DNA of 64,000 nucleotides from DATKNA01 sp963755755. GTDB taxonomy: Bacteria; Actinomycetota; Actinomycetes; Actinomycetales; Kineosporiaceae. Below are positions 57,418 through 64,000 of this stretch, in pieces. A model generated the notes under the pieces. The model saw only the letters and a list, made by a program, of their open reading frames with translations. It made no database searches and was not told the origin of the DNA. The number at the start of each line of letters is the position of its first letter. Position 1 is the first letter of the stretch. The position numbers were made by a program, and so were the translations under genes. Where the stretch lies: the NCBI GenBank assembly GCA_963755755.1, contig CAVWLJ010000010.1, forward strand, positions 496,001 through 560,000. The letters run 5' to 3'.

Positions 57418-58782
57418 TCACAGTCGTTCGAACCCCCGCACGCGCTCCCAGTCGGTGACGGCGGCCTCGAAGGCGGCCAGTTCGACGTCGGCCGCGTTGA
57501 CGTAGTGGTCGACGACCTCGTCGCCGAAGACCTCGCGCGCGATCGAGCTGGCCGCGAAGAGGTCGCGGGCCTCGCGCAGCGTGGTCGGGACCGTCGGCAG
57601 CGTCGGAGGTGTACGCGTTGCCCTCGAAGGCGGCGGGCAGGTCGAGCCCGGAGCGGATGCCGTACAGCCCGGCGCCGAGCATGCCGGCCAGCGCGACGTA
57701 CGGGTTGACGTCGCCGCCGGGCAGCCGGAGCTCGGGCCGCAGCGAGGGCCCGTGCCCGACGACGCGCACCGAGCAGGTCCGGTTGTCCTCGCCCCACGCG
57801 ACCTTCGTGGGCGCGAAGCTGCCGACCGCGAACCGCTTGTAGGAGTTGACGTTCGGCGCGTAGAGCAGCGTGAACTCGCGCAGCGTGGCCAGGACGCCGG
57901 CGACGAAGCCGCCGAAGACGTCCGTGCGGCCGGCGTCGGAGTCGAACACGACCCCGCCGTCGGGGGAGCGCAGGGACATGTGGATGTGGCAGGAGTTGCC
58001 CTCGCGCTCGTCGAACTTGCTCATGAACGTCAGCGACTTGCCGTGCGCCGCCGCGATCTCCTTGGCCGCCATCTTGTAGAGGGCGTGGTCGTCGGCGGTC
58101 TTGAGCACGTCCGCGTACCGGAACGCGATCTCGTGCTGCCCGAAGTTGCACTCGCCCTTGGCCGACTCCACGCGCAGCCCGGCGGCGTACATGGCGTTGC
58201 GGATGTCGCGCAGCAGCGGCTCCACCCGGCCGGTCCCCATGATCGAGTAGTCGACGTTGTACCGGTTCGACGGCGTCAGGCCGCGTGTACCGCTTGTCCC
58301 AGGCCTGGTCGAACGGATCCTCGAAGACCAGGAACTCCAGCTCGGTGCCGGCGACGGCGCTGAACCCCATCGAGGCGGCCTGCCTCGACCTGGCGCGTGA
58401 GGATCTGCCGCGGCGACTGGACCACCGGCGCGCCGTCGAGCCACAGCACGTCGCACTGGACGATCGCCGTCGCCGGCAGCCAGGAGGCGCGCCGCATCGT
58501 GGCCAGGTCCGGCCGCAGCTCGAAGTCCCCGTAGCCGCGCTCCCAGCTGGAGATCGCGTACCCGCCGACCGTGTTCATGTCGACGTCCACGGCGAGCAGG
58601 TAGTTGCACGCCTCGGTGCCGTGCCCGAGCACCTCGTCGAGGAAGTAGCGGGCGTGCAGCCGCTTGCCCTGCAGCCGGCCCTGGACGTCGGTGAGACAGG
58701 CGACGACGGTGTCGACCTCACCCGCGTCGACGAGCGCCTCGAGCTCGGCCACCTCCAGGCGACCGGGGGCTGACGGTGGCAT
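57418..58782 (-). CDS. Glutamine synthetase-family ligase, gamma-glutamylamine synthetase type (three indels)
   Basis: This is a glutamine-synthetase-fold ligase of about 453 residues. ACLTDVQGRLQGKRLHARYF, the NYLLAVDVDMNTVGGYAISS segment, GTELEFLVFED, SAKGECNFGQHEIAFRYADVL, GNSCHIHMSL and NPYVALAGMLGAGLYGI show the catalytic core. Extra bases near 58378, 58280 and 57606 break it. The NTVGGYAISSWERGYGDFEL region and the aldehyde dehydrogenase/SDR partners suggest a GlnA3/GlnA4- or PuuA-like enzyme. Those glutamylate polyamines or ethanolamine and do not make glutamine. The exact amine is not determined. Confidence 0.88.
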
Positions 58783-58852
58783 GGCTCCTCCTCGGCTGGG
58801 TCGTGCTGGGGCGCAGCCTCTCATGAGCGCCCGCCGGCGCCAGGCGCAGAGG

Positions 58853-59400
58853 TCAGTCAGGGCGCTGGGCCAGCCGATGGGTCACGAGGTCGGCCTGAGC
58901 CGGCCCGCGCTCGACGGTGGCGGTCATGTAGGTGCAGGCCGGCTGGCGCCGCCGGTCCGTCGGCGATCCGGGGTTGAGCAGCCGCAGGCCACGCGGCGTC
59001 GTGGTGTCCCACGGGATGTGGCTGTGACCGAAGACCAGGACGGCGGCGCCGGCGAAGCGCGGGTCGCCGTCGCAGCGCGCCTCCCGTCCGCGCGCGTCCC
59101 CGGTCTCGTGGACGACGGCGAGCTGCAGCGCCGTCGACCTCCGCCCGCGCGACCTCCGGGAGCCGGCGGCGCAGCTCCGCGCCGTCGTTGTTGCCGTGGA
59201 CGCCGATCAGCCGCCCCGGCCGCTCCCGCGCGCGGATCCGTCAGGCGCCGCAGCAGGGCGTCGAGCAGGGCCGGCTCGACCCAGTCGCCGGCGTGGACGA
59301 CGACGTCGGCGCGGTCGACCTCCGCCCAGACCGGCGCCGGCAGGTCCCGGGCCCGTCGGGGCACGTGCGTGTCGGCGAGCAGCAGGAGCCGGAGGGTCAC
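58853..59400 (-). CDS. Calcineurin-like metallophosphoesterase, YfcE/MJ0936 type (two indels)
   Basis: This is a phosphodiesterase of about 181 residues. The metal-binding motifs are LLLADTHVP (D, H), DVVVHAGDWVE (GD), GVHGNNDG (GNxD) and VFGHSHIPWD (GHxH). Extra bases near 59232 and 59133 place these in three frames. GTG 59400 with GGGAGG upstream is the start. It lies 70 bp upstream of the glutamine synthetase-like gene on the same strand but is probably a separate function. Confidence 0.88.
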
Positions 59401-59489
59401 CCGCTCACCCTCCCACCGAGCCGGCCGCACCGCCGCCGCCCGCCCGCGCGGACGGGCCGACCCCTGCCCTCGCGGTTACCGTGGCGGAC

Positions 59490-60507
59490 GTGACCGATGC
59501 GGCGGAGAACACCCCGGCGGGCACCGCGCACGGCCCGGACGAGGGGACGTCCGAGAGTGTCATCACCGTCTTCGTGGCGGGGGCAGCGAACCTGCTCATC
59601 GCCGCGGCCAAGGCCGTCGGCGCCATGATCAGCGGGTCGTCGTCGATGCTCTCGGAGGCGGCCCACTCCTTCGCCGACACCGTCACCGAGGTGCTGCTCT
59701 ACATCTCGCTGCGACGCTCGGGCAAGCCCGCCGACGCCCGACACCCGCTGGGCTACGGCCGGGAGGCCTACCTCTGGGCGCTGCTCGCCGCGGTCGCGAC
59801 GTTCGTCGCCGGCGCCGTCGTCTCGGTCTGGGACGGGGTGGACCGGATCCGTCACGGCGGCGACCAAGGCAGCCCGACGATCGCGTTCATCGTGCTCGCG
59901 GTGGCGTTCGTGCTCGAGGGCACCTCGTTCATGCGGGCGGCGCGGCAGGTGTCCGGCAGCGCGCGCCGCTACCGGGTCCCGCGGCGGACGTTCCTGCAGG
60001 AGACGACGGACACGGCCGTCCGGGCCGTGACCTTCGAGGACAGCGCCGCCCTGGTCGGGCTCGTGCTCGCCGCGGTCGGGCTCGGGTTGACGACGATCAC
60101 GGGCAGCTCCCTGTGGGACGGGCTGAGCTCGGTGCTCATCGGCCTGCTGCTCGTCGTCGTCGCCGGGTCGCTCGCGGCAGCCAACACGAGCCTGCTCGTC
60201 GGCCGGTCCGCGCCGCTCGGCCTCGACCAGGCGCTGCGGGCGGAGCTCGAGGGGCTGAGCGACATCGTCTCCGTGCCCGTCTTCGTGACCACGGTGACAG
60301 GGCCGCGGCGGCTGCTCGTCGCGGCGAAGGTCGAGTTCCGCGACGGGTGCACGACGGACGACATCGAGCGCATCGCGGACGAGGCGGAGCGCCGTCTGCG
60401 TGGCCCGCTTCCCCGGCATCGACTACGTCTTCCTCGACCCGACGGCCAACTCCGGCGTGCGCACCGCGCCCCGGCAGGAGGCCGGTGAGGGCGGAGCCGC
60501 GCACTGA
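59490..60507 (+). CDS. Cation diffusion facilitator family transporter (frameshifted near C-terminus)
   Basis: This is a divalent metal efflux protein of about 338 residues. Six helices are visible, and the metal-site HxxxD motifs are in MLSEAAHSFADTVTEV and FEDSAALVGLVLAAVGL. The GSSSMLSEAAHS and GYGREAYLWALLAA segments are typical of CDF proteins. One extra base near 60405 breaks the cytoplasmic domain; corrected, it ends VARFPGIDYVFLDPTAN. GTG 59490 is probably leaderless after a TTACCG box; GTG 59481 is an alternative. The metal (zinc or manganese) is undetermined. Confidence 0.9.
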
Positions 60508-60681
60508 CCCGATCTCGCCGACCGATCCCGGCACCGATAGGGCCGCAGGGGTTGTGGCGGGCCCGGATCAGGAGTGTGCTGGACTCCTGCCGGTTCCGCA
60601 CCGGGCCCGGTGGCACGCCGGGGGGACGGGGTGGCCACCCGACGTGCGTCGTTGCACGACCGATGTACCCAGGGAGGCTCG

Positions 60682-61134
60682 ATGACCACTGTGGGCACGG
60701 AGACCGAGGGCGCCACGCCCGGGAAGATCTCCGCACCGGACGCCACGGGTGACGCTCCGATCGTGCGCGTGAATCGCGCCGTCGACGCCCCGCCCGTACA
60801 CGTCTGGGAGGTGCTCGTGAGCCCGTCCGGCTCGGCGGCGTTCCTCGGCGAGGGAGCGGTGCTGGGCGGCAAGGGCGAGCCGTACCACTGCGCGGACGGC
60901 ACCAGCGGCTGCGTCCGCAGCTACCACCCCTTGGAACAGCTCCGCGTGTCCTGGCACCCGACGCCGGACAGCCCACCGACCGTCGTGGAGCTCGACCTCC
61001 GCGCGGACGGCGACGGCACCCGGCTGGAGCTCAGCCAGGACCACCTCTGGCACGGCGTCGACGTCGAGGACCTCGACCGGCGCTGGGCCGCCGGCCTGGA
61101 GCGTCTCGCGACGCTCGCCGAGTCCACCCGCTGA
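60682..61134 (+). CDS. SRPBCC/AHSA1-like protein
   Basis: This is a 150-residue START-like protein. VRVNRAVDAPPVHVWEVLVSP is the usual N-terminal strand and helix, and LRVSWHPTPDSPPTVVELDLRADGDGTRLELSQDHL is the C-terminal half of an AHSA1-type domain. ATG 60682 has AGGGAGG upstream. The 174 bp before it contain nothing I recognise. Confidence 0.82.
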   Translation: MTTVGTETEGATPGKISAPDATGDAPIVRVNRAVDAPPVHVWEVLVSPSGSAAFLGEGAVLGGKGEPYHCADGTSGCVRSYHPLEQLRVSWHPTPDSPPTVVELDLRADGDGTRLELSQDHLWHGVDVEDLDRRWAAGLERLATLAESTR

Positions 61135-61153
61135 GAGGCACCGCCTCGCGCTC

Positions 61154-61181
61154 GACCCGCGGCGCGGGGGCGCCGCGGGTC
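61154..61181. terminator. Terminator between the SRPBCC and corA genes
   Basis: A perfect 11-bp GC stem (61154-61164 with 61171-61181) with a 6-nt loop lies 19 bp after the SRPBCC stop and overlaps the corA stop codon. It serves two convergent genes. Confidence 0.7.
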
Positions 61182-62151
61182 AGAGCCAGTCCTGCAGCCG
61201 GAAGACGACGTAGAGGATCGCCGAGATCGCCACGATGAGCGCGCTCGACGCCCAGAACCCGGAGACGTGGCCGAAGCCGGGGTACGGCACGTTCTGGCCG
61301 TAGAAGCCGGTGATCGCGGTGGGGACGGCGATGATCGCCGCCCAGCTCGTCACCTTCTTCATGATCGAGTTCAGCCGGTTGCCCTGGATCGTCATGTTCG
61401 TCTCGAGGATGGTGTTCACCAGGTCGCGCAGCGACTCGGTCCACTCCGTCGCGCGCAGCACGTGGTCGTAGACGTCCTGGTAGTACGGCATCATCCCCTC
61501 GTCCACGACGCCGAGGTCGCGGCGGATCAGCGCGTTCACGACCTCCCGCATCGGGACGACGACCCGGCGGAGCAGCACGAGGCTCTTGCGCAGCTCGAAC
61601 GAGCGCCGCTGCACCTCCTGGTTGTGCGGCTTCTCGTCGAAGAGCATGTCCTCCAGCCCCTCGATCTCGTCGTCGAGGGACTGGACGGCGGCGAAGTGGC
61701 TGTCCACGATCACGTCGAGCAGGCCGTAGAGCAGGAACTCGGTGCCGTGCTTGGCGAGGTCGGGGGAGCCGTCCCAGCGGGCGACGACGTCGTCGATCGG
61801 GAACCCCTGGGACTTGCGCACCGTCACCACGGCCTGCCTGGTGATGAAGGTGTCCACCTCGGCCTGCGCCAGGCGCCCGGTCGCCGCGTCCAGCGAGACC
61901 GCGTAGCCGGTGACGAAGAGGTGCGTGCGGTAGCGGTCCAGCTTGGGCCGCTGGTGCTCGGCGACGGCGTCCTCGACCGCCAGCCGGTGCAGCTGGAGCT
62001 CGTCGGCGATGGCGGCGATGTCGTCGGCGTCCGGCTCGCAGATGTCGACCCAGATGACCGTCGAGGGGTCCTCGAGGTAGTCCGAGACCTGCTCGACGGG
62101 GAAGTCCTCGGCCTCGAGGACCCCGTTGCGGTAGACCCGCGTCCTGGCCAT
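61180..62151 (-). CDS. CorA family magnesium/cobalt transporter
   Basis: This is a 323-residue CorA-type channel. A large cytoplasmic N-terminal domain (VIWVDICEPDADDIAAIADE ... DEIEGLEDMLFDEKPHNQEV) is followed by a long helix and two C-terminal membrane helices. The selectivity loop is GFYGQNVPYP, where classical CorA has YGMNF, so it belongs to the variant GxN group. Mg2+, Co2+ or Zn2+ could be transported. It is divergent from the TipA-like regulator. Confidence 0.88.
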   Translation of the reverse strand: MARTRVYRNGVLEAEDFPVEQVSDYLEDPSTVIWVDICEPDADDIAAIADELQLHRLAVEDAVAEHQRPKLDRYRTHLFVTGYAVSLDAATGRLAQAEVDTFITRQAVVTVRKSQGFPIDDVVARWDGSPDLAKHGTEFLLYGLLDVIVDSHFAAVQSLDDEIEGLEDMLFDEKPHNQEVQRRSFELRKSLVLLRRVVVPMREVVNALIRRDLGVVDEGMMPYYQDVYDHVLRATEWTESLRDLVNTILETNMTIQGNRLNSIMKKVTSWAAIIAVPTAITGFYGQNVPYPGFGHVSGFWASSALIVAISAILYVVFRLQDWL

Positions 62152-62183
62152 GACGGCATTCGTCGCCGCAATTCGGCTGGACC

Positions 62184-62198
62184 CTCACGCGACGTGAG
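62184..62198. promoter_or_regulatory. TipA/MerR-type operator
   Basis: CTCACG-CGA-CGTGAG is a perfect inverted repeat. It resembles the CTCACGTnACGTGAG site bound by TipAL in the tipA promoter. It lies between a CTGGAC -35-like (62177-62182) and a TTACCG -10-like (62202-62207) element with the long 19-bp spacing of MerR-controlled promoters, just before the regulator gene. Confidence 0.65.
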
Positions 62199-62218
62199 TG
62201 CTTACCGTCGATGACATG

Positions 62219-62266
62219 ACCGATCAGCGGACCGATCAACGGCCGATCAGCGGGCCGATCAGCGCG
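62219..62266 (+). repeat. Four tandem 12-bp ccgatcagcgg units
   Basis: Four imperfect copies of a 12-bp unit (start points 62219, 62231, 62243, 62255) lie between ATG 62216 and GTG 62266 of the TipA-like gene. Read from ATG 62216 they would encode a TDQR-type repeated leader. Confidence 0.8.
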
Positions 62267-63025
62267 TGGACGAGCTGTTCACCGTGGGCGAGGTGGCCCG
62301 GATCGCCGGCGTGACGGTGCGGACCCTGCACCACTACGACGCGATCGGGCTGCTGAGCCCCGGCGGCCGCTCGGCCGGCGGGCTACCGGCTGTACGACGA
62401 GGCGGACCTGGACCGGCTGCACGCCGTGCTCGCCTACCGCGAGCTGGGGTTCGGCCTCGACGAGATCGCGTCCCTGCTGGCCGGGGAGGTCGACCCGGTG
62501 GGCCACCTCCGCCGCCAGCACGAACTCGTCCGCACCCGGATCGACCAGCTGACGCGCCTGCTCGGCGCGCTCGAGAGAACGATGGAGGCACAGATGTCAG
62601 GCCTGAGACTCACCCCGGAGGAGAGGTTCGAGGTCTTCGGTGACCACGACCCGGAGCAGTACGCCGACGAGGCACGCGACCGCTGGGGCGACACCGACGC
62701 CTACCGCCAGTCGGCGCAGCGGACCTCGCGGTACAGCAAGGACGACTGGCTGCGGATCAAGGCGGAGGGGGAGGCCGTGACCCAGCGGTTCCAGGACCTC
62801 TTCGCCGCCGGAGCCCCCGCCGACGGGCCCGAGGCGGCGCAGGCCGTCCGCGCGCACCGCGAGCACATCTCGCGCTGGTTCTACGACCTCGGTCCCGCAG
62901 ATGCAGCGCGGTCTCGCGGAGATGTACTCGCCGACGACCGGTTCCGCCGCACCTACGACGACCGGGCACCCGGCCTGGCCCAGTGGGTCCACGACGCGAT
63001 CCTCGCCGAGACCGCCGGCGCCTGA
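62266..63025 (+). CDS. TipA-like MerR-family regulator with TipAS domain (three indels)
   Basis: This is a drug-responsive activator of about 252 residues. The MerR winged HTH (FTVGEVARIAGVTVRTLHHYDAIGLLSP) is followed by a coiled helix. A TipAS antibiotic-binding domain (RLTPEERFEVFGDHDPEQYADEARDRWGDTDAY ... HREHISRWFYDLGPQMQRGLAEMY) ends the protein. TipAS domains trap thiopeptides covalently in Streptomyces. Extra bases near 62385 and 62895 and a missing base near 62925 are needed for one frame. The start is GTG 62266. ATG 62216 would fit the promoter as a leaderless start but needs a further indel. Confidence 0.85.
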
Positions 63026-63030
63026 CCCCT

Positions 63031-63098
63031 TCGCTGATCATGCACTTCGCGGCGATGCACGTGACGTGCATGATCACCGCGAAGTGCATGATCAGCGA
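63031..63098. repeat. Perfect 22-bp inverted repeat, copy B (likely convergent terminator)
   Basis: 63031-63052 pairs perfectly with 63077-63098 around a 24-nt loop that holds a second palindrome (TGCACGTGACGTGCA). It lies between two convergent stops, so a terminator role is likely. The ATCATGCA/TGCATGAT units match the element at 55905-55979. Confidence 0.85.
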
Positions 63099-63104
63099 GG
63101 GAGG

Positions 63105-64000
63105 TCAGGAGTGCAGGCGGGTGAGGAAGTCCGCGGCGAGCGGGGCCGCGACCTGGGCGCCGAACCCGCCGCCCTCGACGATGAACGGCGAAGGCCAGGT
63201 CGCCCTGGTAGCCGGTGAACCACGCGTGCGTGTCCGGCGGGTCCTTCGAGCCGAACTCCGCGGTCCCGGTCTTGCCGTGCACCGCGCCGCCGGGCACGCC
63301 GACCAGCGCCGTGCCGGTGCCCTGGGTGACCACCGCGCGCATGAGGTCCTGCAGGGTCGAGACGTTGCCCTTGTCCAGCGGGCGTGCGCCGCCGGCAGCG
63401 CCGGCGCTCGGTGCGGGGTCCACCACGAGCCGGGGCGCCACCCGGGCCCCCGCGGCCACGGACGCCGACACCGTCGCCACCGTGAGCGGGCTCGCCAGCA
63501 CCTTGCCCTGCCCGATCATGTCGACGCCGTGCTCGACCGCGCTCGGCCGTCGTCGGCACGCTCCCGCCGAAGGCCTGGACGCCGAGGGCGTCGGGCTCCC
63601 CGTAGCCGAGGGCCGCCGCGGCGGAGGCGAGCTGTTGCTGGGAGATCTTCGTCCGGCTGCCGACGAAGGCGCTGTTGCAGGACTGGGCGAAGTCGGTGCG
63701 GAACGGCACCGTGCCGAGCACCTCGTTCTCGGCGTTGCGGATCGTCTGGCCCTCGATCGTCACGCTCGGCGGGCAGGGGACCGGCGTCGTCGCGGTGTAG
63801 CCCTGCTGCAGCAGGGCGTAGCCCGAGACGACCTTGAAGGTCGAGCCCGGCGGGTACTGGCCGAGCAGCGCGCGGTCGTACCCGGCGGCGTTCGGCCCGC
63901 CGTTGGCGACGGCGACGACGTCGCCGGTGCTCGGCCTGATCGCCACCAGCGCGGCGGGCTTGGTCGCCGCGCCGAGCGCGTTCTCGGCGGCGTCCTGCAC
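63105..64000 (-). CDS. Penicillin-binding protein, transpeptidase domain (5' end outside window; two indels)
   Basis: This is the C-terminal transpeptidase part of a class B-type penicillin-binding protein that cross-links peptidoglycan outside the membrane. SxxK is in PPGSTFKVV, SxN in SCNSAFVG and KTG in VHGKTGTAEFGS. About 298 residues are visible and the gene continues past 64000. Extra bases near 63545 and 63190 break the frame; corrected, the protein ends QVAAPLAADFLTRLHS. The N-terminal anchor and any NTF2-like domain are not in the window. Confidence 0.92.

Overview
This 64-kb window is very GC-rich and densely packed, with many GTG starts and 4-bp GTGA or ATGA gene overlaps. The gene content points to a high-GC actinobacterium, most likely of the Pseudonocardiales. 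Supporting features are the actinobacterial-type LexA boxes, a B12-dependent NrdR/NrdJ pair, a CobO gene behind a cobalamin riboswitch, a SigL-like sigma factor with an RskA-type anti-sigma factor, and a TipA-like MerR regulator. The genus is an inference; no rRNA or tRNA gene is present to confirm it.

Layout. 1-3.3 kb: end of dapF, a small gene, an RsmC-like methyltransferase and hflX. 3.3-10.6 kb: an envelope and redox block with a secreted Asp/Ser/Pro-repeat protein, a DUF4142 protein, a membrane cytochrome-like protein fused to a ferredoxin, its probable FAD reductase, a YxFxxD lipoprotein, and an anti-sigma/sigma pair. 10.8-24 kb: genome maintenance, namely dinG, an ACP-like protein, lexA, a divergent LysM gene under two LexA boxes, nrdR and nrdJ. 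A 5-kb glycan block (GT2, GtrA, methyltransferase, YfhO-like) lies between the LysM gene and nrdR. 24-31.6 kb: nucleotidyltransferase-like protein, two SAM methyltransferases, a large LuxR/AAA regulator, a class V aminotransferase and an MBL-fold protein. 31.7-39.8 kb: cobalamin riboswitch and cobO, an alanine-racemase-fold enzyme, a sugar-lactone oxidase, a PAS-GAF-SpoIIE-HATPase phosphatase, OsmC and a SnoaL-containing ECF sigma factor. 39.7-54.4 kb: mostly housekeeping and conserved hypothetical genes (CtaG-like, DUF5995, ABC1 kinase, disulfide reductase, ferritin-VIT1 fusion, NnrD, PRPP synthase, DUF72, DUF3072) plus a remnant of a spore photoproduct lyase. 54.4-59.4 kb: a minus-strand glutamine-synthetase / aldehyde dehydrogenase / two-SDR catabolic operon and a phosphoesterase. 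59.5-64 kb: CDF transporter, SRPBCC, CorA, TipA-like regulator, and the start of a penicillin-binding protein gene that runs off the window.

How genes work together. NrdJ needs adenosylcobalamin. CobO makes its precursor and sits behind a B12 riboswitch, so deoxynucleotide supply is linked to B12 status. LexA and the divergent LysM protein resemble the lexA/Rv2719c arrangement of mycobacteria, a DNA-damage division checkpoint. NrdR boxes and a phased row of DnaA-box-like sites precede nrdR. The glutamine synthetase, aldehyde dehydrogenase and SDRs fit a gamma-glutamylated amine pathway.

Data quality. About 40 single-base indels break otherwise well-conserved proteins, most of them one extra base in C/G context. 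They are concentrated in 1-31.6 kb and 54.9-64 kb; 31.9-54.9 kb is almost free of them. I treat them as sequence or assembly errors. Broken genes are therefore annotated over their full inferred span, with approximate shift points in the evidence.
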